From Castanea sativa (taxonomy: Eukaryota > Streptophyta > Magnoliopsida > Fagales > Fagaceae), in the NCBI RefSeq assembly GCF_040712315.1, contig NC_134019.1:35311873-35375872 (forward strand): a DNA stretch of 64,000 bases, given 5' to 3'. Positions 24,494 to 35,142 of this stretch are shown here, piece by piece. Each line of letters opens with the position of its first letter. Within the stretch, counting starts at the first letter, position 1. The translations under genes were made by a program, and so were the position numbers. Under the pieces are notes generated by a model. It saw only the letters and a list, made by a program, of their open reading frames with translations, was not told the origin of the DNA and did not search any database.

Positions 24494-27450
24494 TCAAGGT
24501 GGATGTGAGACCAACTTGAGGTTGTCAACCAAATCACGAAGGCGTCCCTTAGGATGAGACTTGGTGAAGATATCTGCAAGTTGATCTTTGCAGGAGACAG
24601 AGAAGAGCTTAAGAGCACCATGAACAAGATGATAACGGATAAAATGACAATCAATCTCAATATGTTTAGTCCGTTCATGGAAGACGTCATTATGAGCAAT
24701 GTGAATGGCACTCTGATTATCACAATAAAGAGGTGTAGCAGAGGATGTAAACACACCTAAGTCTGTAAGAAGCCATCGTAACCAAAGAAGCTCAGATGTG
24801 GTATCAGCAAGAGCACGATATTCTGCTTCAGTACTGGAGCGGGCCACAAAGGTTTGTTTCTTACTTCGCCAAGAAATCAAGGAAGAGCCAAGTAGAAAAC
24901 AATAGCCAGTGGTGGACCTACGATCAGTGGGATCTCCTGCCCAATCAGCATCAGAGAATGCACGAAGTACAAGAGGAGATTGAGCTGAGTAGAAAAGGCC
25001 ATGGAAGAGAGTGCCCTTCAGGTAATGAAGAATGCGCAGAACAGCAGCATAGTGAGTCGACTGTGGAGCAGACAAATACTGGCTGACACGATGAACGGCA
25101 TAAGAAATGTACGGACGAGTAACCGTGAGATAAACTAGGCTGCCAACTAATTGTACGTAAAGAGAAGGATTAGACAATGGTTTCCCCCGAGGGAGTCGGA
25201 TGCGCATTAAGCTCAACCGAGGTGTCAACGGTTTTCTTGTCGGTGAGTCCGGCACGAGACAAAAGATCGAAGCATACTTGGCTTGAGTAATATAAAGACC
25301 ATCTGAGGAACGAGTGATTTCAAGCCCCAAGAAATAGCTAAGATGTCCAAGATCTTTCATCTCAAACTGCTGACTAAGAAAATCCTTGAGTTCTTGTATG
25401 CCACTAAGGTCATCACCAGTTACGATCATATCATCCACATAGAGGAGAAGTAGAATGGTGCCTTTATCAGTACGACGAAGAAATAAGGCAGCATCATAAG
25501 GACTGGCAGTGTAACCCAAGCGAGCAATAGTAGAGCTAAATTTTGCAAACCAGGCTCGAGGAGCTTGTTTAAGACCATACAATGCTCGGCGAAGGCGACA
25601 AACCTTGTTGGAGTCAATGGAGAGACCTGGAGGAGGTTGCATGTAAACTTCTTCACTCAAGTCCCCATTAAGGAATGCATTTTTAACATCCATCTGAAAA
25701 AGATCCCATTTTCTAGCGGCGGCAACGACGGCAGGGAGGGCACGAACGGATGAGATGCGGGCAAGCGGCGCAAAGGTCTCTTCATAATCAATCCCATACT
25801 CCTGTGTAAAACCTTTTGCAACAAGGCGAGCCTTATAGCGCTCAATGGACCCATCTGAGCGAGTCTTAATCTTGTAGATCCACTTACAACCAACCACAGA
25901 CTGTCCAGGAGGGAGAGGAACTAAGTCCCAAGTATGGTTTTTGGTTAATGCATCAATTTCCTCTTTCATTGCAACCTGCCATAAAGGGTCAGTGGAGGCC
26001 TCACGATAGGTTTGAGGCTCGTGGAGTGTAGCAAGTGCAGTGTAACAATGGTAATCAAGTAAATGTGTAGGAATGGATCTTACCCGGGTTGAGTGACGAG
26101 GTGGAATGTCTTGTGGAGGTGGAAGGTCTTGTGGAGGATCTTCAGGCGGAGCAGGAGCGGGGGACCTAGGCTCGAGTTGGGATAGCTCGTCATCAATCTG
26201 CTCATCTTCGACCTGGCCAGAAGAGACATTAAAAGGATCGGGTGTTTGTATAGAAAAGTCTAAAGGAGGATCAATAGGAGTTGGAGAAGGAACATGAGAC
26301 TCCTCTGGAAAGACTTCAAGTACAGATGAGGTAGTGAGGGAAGAACGAAAATGAGAGAGTTCAACAAACAAGCGGTGTTCCCAGAAGACAACATTACGAG
26401 AAACACAAAGGCGATGAGAGACAGGATCATAACAGCGATACCCTTTTTGTGTTTCGCCATAACCAAGGAAACAGCAAAGTCTAGATCGAGGCTCAAGTTT
26501 GTTGTGCTCATGAGACTGAAGAAGAACGAAGCAAGCAGACCCAAAAGAGCGAAGGTGATGATAGTCAGGGGGTGACCCAAAGAGGCGCTCATACGGAGTT
26601 TGATTATGGATGACAGTGCTTGGAATGCGGTTAATGGTGTGAACAGCATGAAGAGCAGCTTCACCCCAGAATGGAGGAGGAACCTTGGCGAGAAGAAGAA
26701 GAGTACGAACGGTGTCAAGAATATGACGAAGTTTACGTTCAACTCGACCATTTCTTGAGAGGTACCTGGACAAGTTAGATGATGTACGGTGCCATAGGAG
26801 TGTAACGAGCTTGAAAAGCATATTGAGTGTATTCAAGAGCATTATCAGAACGAAATATTTTAATTCTTTTGGAGAATTGGGTTTCAACCATTTTTGCAAA
26901 GTTACTGTATATTGGCAAAATTTCAGAACGAGATTTCATAGGAAATATCCAACTATAACGAGAATAATCATCGATGAAAACAACAAAATATCGAGATCCA
27001 CCAATACTAGCAACAGGAGAAGGTCCCCAAACATCAGAATGAATTAACTCAAAGATACTATTAGAAATAGAATCACTATTATTAAAAGGTAAAGTTTGTT
27101 TTCCTAAGCGGCATGAAGTACAATCAAAATTGTCTTTGGACACGAACCTAACGAGACCCTTAGAAGCTAAGCTGTTGTACCCGAGAAGAGGGTGCATGAC
27201 CAAGACGAGAGTGCCAAAGTGAGAGAGAAGGTAGGGAAGACACCGCGGCGGCGGCGGCGGTAACGGACACGGAGCAACGGGTGGAAGATGAAGATTATCC
27301 ACGGAAACATACGCCCAACTCTAGGGCCGGTCCCAAGCTCTTGCCCCGTCCTCGGATCCTGCACAATACACCCGAGAATAGTCAAAAATAAGGCGATAAC
27401 CTAGTTCGGCTAATTGTCCCACGAGAACACAAATTATAGGATAGGTCGGG
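24494..27450 (-). pseudogene. Copia pol: integrase, reverse transcriptase, RNase H (frameshifted)
   Basis: The longest open part (24494-26899) holds integrase C-terminal sequence (PFWGEAALHAVHTINRIP), RT from about residue 335 (VVGCKWIYKIKT, FQMDVKNAFLNGDL, YVDDMIVTGDD near 486) and RNase H (DADWAGDPTDRRSTTGY near 650, SSTEAEYRAL), ending LKLVSHPP. Upstream, 26775-27302 in another frame has the pre-integrase and integrase core (DCTSCRLGKQTLPF, HSDVWGPSP, FIDDYSRYSW). Frame changes are needed near 26760 and 26815 (around the GTVHHLTCPGTS motif), 27300, 27370 and 27440 (around VGQLAELGYRLIFDYS). Catalytic RT and RNase H residues are present, but the polyprotein cannot be read through. The 801-aa ORF begins with out-of-frame codons, so its first Met is not a real start. 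Confidence 0.9.
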
Positions 27451-28639
27451 AACATGGTAGACCCCGGGAACGAGAGAGGTTGGAGGTTGAAACAAAACCA
27501 AGACTATTCCCATGCATGGTGGAACCATCAGCTATGTGAATATTGAGGGGATGTGGAGCAGGATTAAGTTTGGAGAATAAGGACGAGTGAGGTGTCATGT
27601 GATTGCAACAGGCAGAGTCAAAAAGCCAAGTTTGAGACTTACCGGATAAAACTGAGAGAGCAGTGGAAAGAGATGCATTACCAGCCATACGAACAGCTTG
27701 AGCTATGATCTCCTGTAGGTCAGTAGGTGAGAGGTTGATAGTGGATCCAAAAGACTGGGACTCAGCTGAAATGGGAGGCATTGGCGGAGTAGACTCAGTG
27801 TTAGCAACTGCAGCAGTAGATTTGTTGCGACGGTAACAAGTCTCAATAGTGTGGCCAGGGCGCTTGCAATAGTTGCAGAACTTTTTATTGGTCTGTCTGC
27901 AACGATTGCTGGAGCCAGAAGAATCACCTGAGTGCTGAGGTTGCTCTATGGAAGGAGTAAGGGCCAGAACATTAAACTTATCCTGGGCTCGAAGAGTTGC
28001 AAGGCGAGCTTCTTCTCTGACTAACTCATTCATAGCAGTATCAAGAGATGGAGGAGGACAACGATTCAGAAGCTGACCTCGAATGGGCTCATAGTCCTTG
28101 TGGAGTGACATCAGGAACTCATAGAGACGAAATTCATCTCTAATAGCAGCATATTGTTGGGCATCTTTTGAGCATGCCCAAGTTGGATCAGAAAGGTCAA
28201 TTTGGTCCCAAATGAAGCGAAGCTGATCATAGTAGTCATTGATGGACTGCCTCGGTTCTTGCCTGAGTTGATGCAATTCAACCACTAACTGATATTTCAT
28301 GGATCCGTGAGTGGTAGAGTATCTTTTGGCCAACATATCCCATGCTGATTTCGCATCATCAAAGCTGTCCAGCAAATTGGAGATGTAGGGAATGTAAGTA
28401 TTTCGAATCCATGTGAGGATCATGTGATTGTGACTATCCCATTCAATCATGCGATTGAGAAAAGCAGCATCTTCTTCACTTGCCCCCTTCACAGGAATAG
28501 TGATTGCACCAGTGCAATAATGCCAGAGCATGCGACCCTTAAGGAAACTGCGCATAGCTTGAGACCAAGATAAGTAATTCCTAGTCCCCTCCAATACAGT
28601 ATTGATGGGACGAGGAAGAAAAACATCATTTTTATCCAT
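27434..28639 (-). CDS. gag: Copia gag and start of protease
   Basis: 401 codons from ATG at 28637-28639. It starts MDKNDVFLPRPINTVLEG, has the copia gag/UBN2 type region (YLSWSQAMRSFLKGRMLWHY, SAWDMLAKRYS), and a CCHC knuckle CNYCKRPGHTIETC near residues 250-263. Then comes the protease start WLFDSACCNHMTPHSS, where DSA replaces the more common DSG of copia proteases. It ends in an early stop just before VGQLAELGY, at a frameshift into pol. Gag itself looks intact and could make capsid protein. Confidence 0.9.
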   Translation of the reverse strand: MDKNDVFLPRPINTVLEGTRNYLSWSQAMRSFLKGRMLWHYCTGAITIPVKGASEEDAAFLNRMIEWDSHNHMILTWIRNTYIPYISNLLDSFDDAKSAWDMLAKRYSTTHGSMKYQLVVELHQLRQEPRQSINDYYDQLRFIWDQIDLSDPTWACSKDAQQYAAIRDEFRLYEFLMSLHKDYEPIRGQLLNRCPPPSLDTAMNELVREEARLATLRAQDKFNVLALTPSIEQPQHSGDSSGSSNRCRQTNKKFCNYCKRPGHTIETCYRRNKSTAAVANTESTPPMPPISAESQSFGSTINLSPTDLQEIIAQAVRMAGNASLSTALSVLSGKSQTWLFDSACCNHMTPHSSLFSKLNPAPHPLNIHIADGSTMHGNSLGFVSTSNLSRSRGLPCSRPIL

Positions 28640-29240
28640 TTAGAGACACAATATGCAAAAACAGACTGCAAAAATGAAATCTACGCGAAAAACTGAGTAA
28701 GGAGAACCTGGCCCGAAAAAGTCAACTCCAGAAAAGTCAACTCCAGAAAAGTCAACGGTCAACGGTCAAAGGTGACGTCAGCGATGACGTGGCAAGCTGA
28801 CGTGGCAAGCTGACGTGTCTAGGGCTGACGTCAGCAGGACGGACCTGGCGCGTGACGGCGCGTGGCGGCTCAGATTGGCGCGTGGAGGCGCGTGGGCGCG
28901 TGACCTTTAGGGCAGAACCTTTGGGCGGCGCGTGAGGGCGCGTGGAAGCTCCAATGACTGTAAGGTTTTCACTAGCAGGCAGATCGGAGCAAGAGGATCT
29001 TCGTGGTACCTTCAGAAAATTTTTCGGAGCAATATTCACGGCGGTGCCGAAAAAGCAGTGGTCTTTGCAGTGTTCGAACTCCCCAACAGCGGTTGCTACA
29101 GGTCCGGAACCTGAGGACGATGTCTGGAAGACTCGAAGGTTCAACGGCGAAAGACTGTGGCAGTTGTTGTGACAGCGAAAGCAATATGAAGAATGGAGTT
29201 ACACCAATAAAGACAAGACTGCGAAGAAAATGTCAGAGCA
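28640..29240 (-). promoter_or_regulatory. Copia leader with clustered stress-type motifs
   Basis: A 600-bp non-coding leader between primer-binding site and gag. On the minus strand: five W-boxes TTGAC[C/T] (28717-28770), then five or six TGACG/CACGTCA motifs including TGACGTCA twice (28771-28840), then seven CACGCGC (vCGCGb) motifs (28848-28945). The segment is strikingly GC-rich against its AT-rich surroundings. W-boxes bind WRKY factors, TGACG binds TGA/bZIP factors, and CGCG boxes bind CAMTA factors. Regulatory function here is inferred. Confidence 0.55.
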
Positions 29241-29255
29241 GTGGCTCTGATACCA
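29241..29255 (-). other. Primer-binding site (initiator tRNA-Met)
   Basis: The minus strand reads TGGTATCAGAGCCAC directly after the 5' LTR, complementary to the 3' end of plant initiator tRNA-Met, as is usual for plant copia elements. Confidence 0.93.
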
Positions 29256-29437
29256 TGTTAGAAATACTGAATTGAATAGTATTGTATTTCTCAAGTAAAA
29301 TAATATACATGAGTGCCTTTATATAGGAGGCATATGAGTGCAGTACAAGTAAATATGAGTGCAGTACAAGTAGTACAGTGTGCAGTACAAGTAAGTGATC
29401 TAAATGGGCCAAGCCCACATATGAGTGTACGTTAACA
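29256..29437 (-). repeat. 5' LTR of the copia element (182 bp)
   Basis: Same as the 3' LTR except for one substitution and 21 extra bases made of another copy of the AGTACA/GTGCAGTACAAG motif. It contains TATATAAAGGC-type sequence on the minus strand (plus GCCTTTATATA), a probable TATA box. Confidence 0.95.
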
Positions 29438-29499
29438 GTTCCAATACTGCAGGATTGAATAAAGAATACTTTTTTTAGTACTCTGAGCAAGCCCCTATC

Positions 29500-30928
29500 T
29501 TAATGATCTTCGGTCGTTACACTTCCTTCCTCTGATGTCTTTGGTTTCTTCTTCTTTGGTGGTTGAGCTCCACGATTGCTGCAAGTTTTACAGGCACACA
29601 TAAATGATTAGCAATTCCTACATTAAAGGGCAAAAGATGAAAGATAGCTAGAATTAATTGTGTGAGAGAGTAGGAAACCTACGTAATCATGCAGTCCAAC
29701 AAATCTATTCCGGTATCCTGTGAGTACTTCTGAACGGATAGAACATATAGAGGTGGCTTGTCTGCGTGACCATTGGTGCGAAAAAATGCAGAGAGGTCAA
29801 GTACGATACAAAAAAGAAAATTAGAAGCCTTTTTGGCTGGCTTGTGGGAGCTCAACAGAAGGCAAAATTTGTGATCGGATAAGTGGAGAAGACCAGGACT
29901 AATCCAACAGAAATATTCAGAATCCCCCAAAAATGGTGTAGGGTTGAGCCGTTCACAAGCCCACAATTCGATTTTAAATCAAAACCAAAGATAGAGCATA
30001 CATTCCTTTTCTCCATAGATTCGATGGAAGCCCAATAGGCCTTAGTATGATCAACAACTACAACCCTTCCACATTGAATATCTGAGTCAATTACCGCCCA
30101 TTGCTGCTGAAGCCAAGTTTCCCATCTAGAAGACACAACATTGTATTTTAAAAAATCAGCACGCATGTTGTTTACTTTACTATTACTCAGATCAACCACC
30201 ATAATCTCGTGTTTGTCTTCCTCCAACACCAAATGAGCGTAAACAATTTCATCGAATTTGCTTCTGATATCAGAGCATGGTGGGTTTGGTAGGCTTTCCC
30301 AGGTTTCCAAAATGGGGTCATAAACCTCCATCCATCCACGCCCAGAGGAACGATCTTCGGGTATGGGTTCGTAACCATATAAACCGCCAAAAACATAGAG
30401 CTTGCCGTCTACAACAATGGTCTGAGGGTCTTTTCTGCGGTTTTTCATGGGCTCATCAAGCTACTTCCAACCCATATCAGGACGTGTAAGGTCAAGGGTC
30501 CAGACAAACCTATTGGGCATATAGATTTCATTCAGAGAGTAGTCTTCGGCGCCTCTAACTTCTTCAAATTCACACCTAGTGAGTACATAGCCACCAACAG
30601 AATACAGATGGTTGTTTAACAGTGCGAAGTATCTAGAGGTGTAAGGTCCCTCGGTAGTGGCCACTGAAAACAGCGTGAGATTCTTTGGGGTGAAGTCGCT
30701 GATATCCTTTGCCTTTACTCCGTGAATTAACAAGTTGAGTGGAGCAACAGGACGTGTGAGAAAGTATGAAAGAGGAGCACGGGCTTCACGGTCTGGGACC
30801 TTAATAGTATAACACTTCACTTCATCGATCTTTTTTAGCGCACAAATACAGATCTCATATTCACCGTCAAGATCATCTAAACTCCCCCAACCTATATTCT
30901 CCTCCACCTCCTCCTCCATCGGATCCAT
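29500..30928 (-). pseudogene. Kelch-repeat gene, left copy (nonsense plus frameshift)
   Basis: Paralogue of the intact gene at 57900-59371. It starts MDPMEEEVEENIGWGSLDDL and keeps both kelch-type repeats (LLNNHLYSVGGY; DGKLYVFGGLYGYEPIPE...WMEVYDP) but is broken twice. A TAG at 30461-30463 stands where the paralogue has CAG (WK*LDEPM against WKQLDQPM). A 1-bp indel near 29965 falls between FGFDLKS and CERLNPTPFLG. The reading otherwise runs to LDCMIT, the donor at 29682-29683 and the second exon (29500-29578). A truncated 155-aa N-terminal protein is possible. The copia element lies 58 bp beyond the stop codon, in the presumed 3' UTR. Confidence 0.9.
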
Positions 30929-31054
30929 AGCGTTTTCCTTTTTTTTCTTTCTATTTTTTCTTTGAGACTAAGTTGGATGTGAGAGAGAGAGATATTGAAA
31001 GGTTTGGGAATTAGGGTTAGGGTTGGGAATTGGCGACGATCTGAGTATTTATTG

Positions 31055-31062
31055 TATTTATA
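31055..31062 (-). promoter_or_regulatory. TATA box of the left kelch copy
   Basis: The minus strand reads TATAAATA about 127 bp upstream of the ATG. It lies just outside the duplicated block, so the right-hand copy does not share it. Confidence 0.5.
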
Positions 31063-32315
31063 AGGTTGTTGGCAGCTTTTTTATATCTAATATAATCTAA
31101 TCTAAATTAGAATTCTAATATATATTGTGTCACATGTTAATGTAAATATAAAATTGAAGTCTAATTTTCTTCCATTTGTTGTAATTTCGACGTGCTTTTT
31201 TTTTTTTTTTTTTTCCCCCACTCCCTTGTATTTTCAGGTTCACCTCCCTTTTCCACACCGATTTAGGCACCTTAATATACAACTCCCCTCTTCTTCAATC
31301 AATGCCATGGAATTTCAAAAGAATCTCTCAGTATTAATGATGCATGTATTTGAGTATTTTTATATCTTATATAAAAAGAGATTCTCTAAATATTCTGATT
31401 GTACTTATCTTTACAATTTTCATGGTCCTGATTTATACTCTGTAAAAAGAATTCCAATTATTCCTAAGGTTTGATTACTACTTTCTTTCATCTGTCTATA
31501 CTGTCGTTCCTTTTTATGTAATTTTTTTTATTGTTTAATTATATAATTTTGTGGTTTTCCTATGATTGATGTTGCATGTTTATTTTCTTTCATCTGTCTA
31601 TACTTTCTTTCCTTTTAGTCAATAATTTTAATTGTTTAATTATAAAATTATTTTGTTTTCGAATTATATTGCATGTTTATTTTCTTTTTCATAACACGTT
31701 ATTAGCACGAGTCTCTACCCAATTTCGAAAGGAAGTTATAATCCCATTATTCTTCAAACATCAAAAATTATTTGTGTAGTTTTCTCAACTCACTGTAAGT
31801 TTCCTTTTAAGGAATTAGTACTTATCTTATTTGTTTGTCTTTATGTTTTATGCTCATAATTTTAGTGATTTTTAATTGATTAAATTTTTTTTATGAGATT
31901 CATGTTATTTTATTGTTATATATTGTTATGAGATTCACATTATGAGATTTGCATTTAATTGATTAAAATATTTTGCTAAAAATGGTTTGTGATAAAGCAA
32001 CTTAATCATAGCTATATGTAGCATGTATGAATCAACCTTGAATATATATATATATTTATGTAGCATTCTTTCATTACAATTTTGTATTATAAAAATATTT
32101 GTTAAAAAATTACATAATGCTAAGTTTTATTAAACACGAATAAACTAAGTTTTTTAAACATGACTAAACTCATGATTAATAAATAAATAAAAAACAAAAC
32201 CAATAGTATCACTTAAATAATAAAATACAATATATTTATTTCGATTGTTTTATTAAATTATATTTATTCTCGTGCGGTAGCATGGGTTACATACTAGTAC
32301 TATATTGGAATTATT
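31063..32315. other. AT-rich intergenic DNA with a Helitron 3' end
   Basis: Contains a partial direct repeat (TTTCTTTCATCTGTCTATAC at about 31481 and 31587) and the Helitron-type terminus at 32271-32297. No protein-like ORF. Confidence 0.55.
32271..32297 (+). mobile_element. Helitron-type 3' terminus (plus orientation)
   Basis: Plus strand: hairpin CGTGC-GGTA-GCATG, then GGTTACATA and CTAG before a host T. Hairpin plus CTAG is the Helitron 3' signature. The 5' partner is uncertain; TCTAATATAATC near 31085 is a candidate, about 1.2 kb upstream. Confidence 0.5.
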
Positions 32316-32529
32316 AATTTAGAGCAATTATTATAATTTGGAATTACTACATTTTTCAATTACAAAAAAAAACCTAGGGGTGTGATGAAAAATTATTTCA
32401 CCGCGCATAATTTGTAAACAATCTTATAATCTTATAATGTGCGGTGAAATTATTTTTCATCACACCCCTAGGTTTTTTTTTTTTTTTGTAATTGAAAAAT
32501 GTAGTAAATTATAATAAATACTCTAAATT
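32316..32529. mobile_element. Foldback MITE (214 bp)
   Basis: Two arms of about 90 bp are inverted copies: AATTTAGAG...ACCTAGGGGTGTGATGA on the left and TCATCACACCCCTAGGT...CTCTAAATT on the right, with a short AT-rich loop at about 32412-32437. TA or TTA lies on both borders. Superfamily not determined. Confidence 0.85.
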
Positions 32530-34235
32530 AACCCTTACCTAAAAAATAGAAGAGCCTTTGAAAATAAAAAACAAAAATTGTTACCAAACATAATCTTATA
32601 TTTCTTTAAAGAAAAACAGTTTTACAAAGACAGTTTTGGAAACAAATTTCAGAAAAACAGATTTCTATTTGAAAACGGTTTTATAAAAATAGTTTATTTT
32701 TCTGAAAACAGCTTTGGATTACAGTTTCCGAAATCAGATTTTTATTTGAAAAACAGTGTTATGAAAACAGTTTATATTTCTGAAAACAGTTTTATAAAAC
32801 AGATTTTTTAGAAAACAGTTTTATATATTTTTGGAAAAAGGGTTTCGGGTTTCCCCCTAAAAAGAAATAGATTTTTTTTTTTCGAAAACTTTCTTTTTCA
32901 TATTTTTTACACGAAAAAGACGAAGACTTGACTCTAATTGCGGCATACGGTGAATAAAATAAAATTATGTTTGAGAAAATCATACTACTTGGTCGACCAT
33001 TTTCTTTATAATTGTCATCATCTTAATTGTTAATCAATAAAAGACATTGAATCCTTGAGTATAAAGTTTAGTGGCCACTCCGAATTCCATCATACCAAAA
33101 ACTATAGTGAAAATATTAGAAAAAGTTAAAGGAAATGCTCCTAGAAAGATCCTAAAATTTAGTAACTACACATCCACGTTTGTTTGTTTTTTTTTTTTTT
33201 TTTTCAACTTTTATGTATGGCAGTTATAATTTTTTGTCTAATCCTAAAATGTAGTTTTAATCCTAAAATTTTGCCATTTACTAAACATCCATAACATGAG
33301 TAAATAAAAGCTTAAATTTCAAATTTTATGGCAGGAGATACACATTTCTTTTGGTGTTGTTGTTCTTTTTTAAAAAATTTAATAACATTTATCAATTTTT
33401 GTTTAATCCAAAATTTTGGTTTTTTAGTCCTAAAAGTTAGCCACTTACTGCACATCCATGACAAAAGTTAAAAATAGTTTAAATTTCAAATATATCAACA
33501 ACATCAACAACCTTTAAAATTGAGAAAAAAGTACGTAACATTTTTTATGTAGTAAATTAATACTTATGGAAAAAAATTTAAATTGAATTTGACATAGAAT
33601 TATACAAATGATAAATATAGTTTCTATTACAAAAGAAATTATTTTACAACAATTTCTTAGATAACAACCACTTTATGTGAGGTTTAATACATATAATAAT
33701 TCTTGTAAAGTCTCTCACCCGAACTTATCTAATATTCCATTCTAATGACTCCTTAATGCAATCCAAAAACTTTGTGCATACCTGAACTTGAGAGAGATAA
33801 AAGAATTAGGGTTAAACCAAGTTTTTTTTTTTTAATTTAATCAACAAACCAAAGTTAGAATTTAACTCTATCATGGACTCTTTAAAATCTAATCACCACA
33901 TCATCAACTATTTAAATAAATAACTAAATAGAAAAAATAAAATTTAACACCAAAAACATATACAATGATGGTAAAAAAAAATATTCTTAAAAAGAAAAAA
34001 AAATACGTAGAAGGAAAAAAAAGGTGAGGAAATAGAAGATAAAGTTTTTTTAGAATTTAACTCTATTATGGACTCTTTAAAATCTAATCATCACATTATC
34101 AACTATTTAAATAAATAACAAAATAAAAAAAATTTAACGTAAAAAACATATACAATTATGTTAAAAAAAAACTAAAAAACTTTAACGCCAAAAACATATA
34201 CAATGTTGGTAAAAAACAAAATTCTTAAAAAAAAA
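32530..34235. other. AT-rich intergenic DNA
   Basis: Long AT-rich stretch. 32600-32830 has degenerate repeats of GAAAACAGTTTTA-type units. Near-duplicate pieces occur at 33845-33985 and 34055-34200 (GACTCTTTAAAATCTAATCA...AACATATACAAT). No genes recognised. Confidence 0.6.
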
Positions 34236-34636
34236 CTAGTCTCATCACACGCGCTTCGCGCGTGCAATGAGACTTTTCTTTTTTAGTGGTCTTATTTTGT
34301 AGAAAAAAATGTATTTAATTATTTTATATATATATGATTTTTATTTTAAAAATCTAATTTATAAGTGAATAAATCAATTTAAAAATTAATAGGAGAGTGG
34401 TCCTATTTTTTAGGCAATATTTTAGTGGGAGTTGGAGTTGCATTTTTACCGAATTGTCCTTTAATTTTGTCTCTACTTAAACATAAAACTGTAGGGGCAT
34501 CTTTGAACTAAAAAAATGAGTTTTTACCAGATTAGCCTTTAATTTTATCTCTATTTAAACATAAGACTGTGGGGGCATTTTTGAATTAAAAAAATAAGAA
34601 TCCAAACAGAAGAAGCCCCTTAAATAGTAGTATAGA
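34236..34636 (-). mobile_element. Non-autonomous Helitron (401 bp)
   Basis: Minus orientation: 5' end TCTATACTACTATTTAAGGG, 3' end hairpin CACGCGC-GAA-GCGCGTG, then TGATGAGA and CTAG. It is inserted between host A and T, as Helitrons require. Inside is an imperfect tandem pair of ~85 bp (TTTTACC...GGGGCAT). No Rep/Hel coding, so it is non-autonomous. Confidence 0.75.
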
Positions 34637-35142
34637 TAAGTAGAATGAATAAAAAAAGTAAGGAAATATAAGATAAATATTTTTTAGAATTCAAAAAAAA
34701 AAAAAAAATGTGGGCTTAGTAGAAACATGGTGGGACGTGGCAGTTATTAGATTTTGGGGACAGTTAATGTTATATCCTAGGAATGAGAAATGTGTGGGGA
34801 TGTATTTACCGTTGGATTCAAAAAATTGCGGCGGAATTCTAGTTTCACTTCCATCTCATCCAATTTTTTAATTTTTTTAAAAGAAAATGCAAAAAATTTA
34901 ATATTAGAAAATCTAGAGGTAGTTTCTTTTCCAAATTTAAACAAAAATTTGTTCTCTGATGAAAAAATATATTAAATTTAAATAGTAATTGATCATTAAT
35001 GAGGGAGTATTGTAGTAACTATTTTTATTTCAATTCAAATTTTCAAAACTACATTTAAAAAAAAAATTAATTAACGTGATACATATAAAAAAAAAAAAAA
35101 AAAGAGTAGAACTCAAAGAAAGTCAATCATAAACCAAAGAAA
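34561..35142. repeat. 582-bp tandem duplication, copy 1
   Basis: Nearly identical to 35143-35724. It starts within the Helitron (ATAAGACTGTGGGGGCAT) and runs into flanking DNA (GTGGGCTTAGTAGAAACATG...AGTCAATCATAAACC). Confidence 0.93.

Larger units (their letters stand above)
24320..29437 (-). mobile_element. Ty1/copia LTR retrotransposon, 5.1 kb, with target repeat GTTCC
   Basis: LTRs are at 24320-24480 and 29256-29437, with TG..CA ends and the 5-bp direct repeat GTTCC outside (24315-24319, 29438-29442). On the minus strand the order is 5' LTR, primer-binding site, leader, gag, protease, integrase, reverse transcriptase, RNase H, polypurine tract, 3' LTR. Integrase before RT defines copia. 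The LTRs differ by one base and one 21-bp indel. Pol has several frameshifts, so the copy is not autonomous. Confidence 0.96.
22847..31032. repeat. Segmental duplication, left copy (interrupted by a copia element)
   Basis: Without the element at 24320-29437, this aligns collinearly and in direct orientation with 56111-59463. Examples: GTGGTTCGATTCATCG at about 22885 and 56157; AAGCGTCCATCCCACATACA at 23291 and 56560; and the kelch gene bodies. Identity looks high, with many small indels. The left border is near 22847. The right border is about 104 bp upstream of the kelch start codon. Confidence 0.92.

Noticed and set aside
26260..26751. Overlapping ORFs on both strands across the copia element (163, 96, 90 codons and others)
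   Set aside because: Shadows of gag/pol or of the GC-rich leader; none has protein-like motifs.
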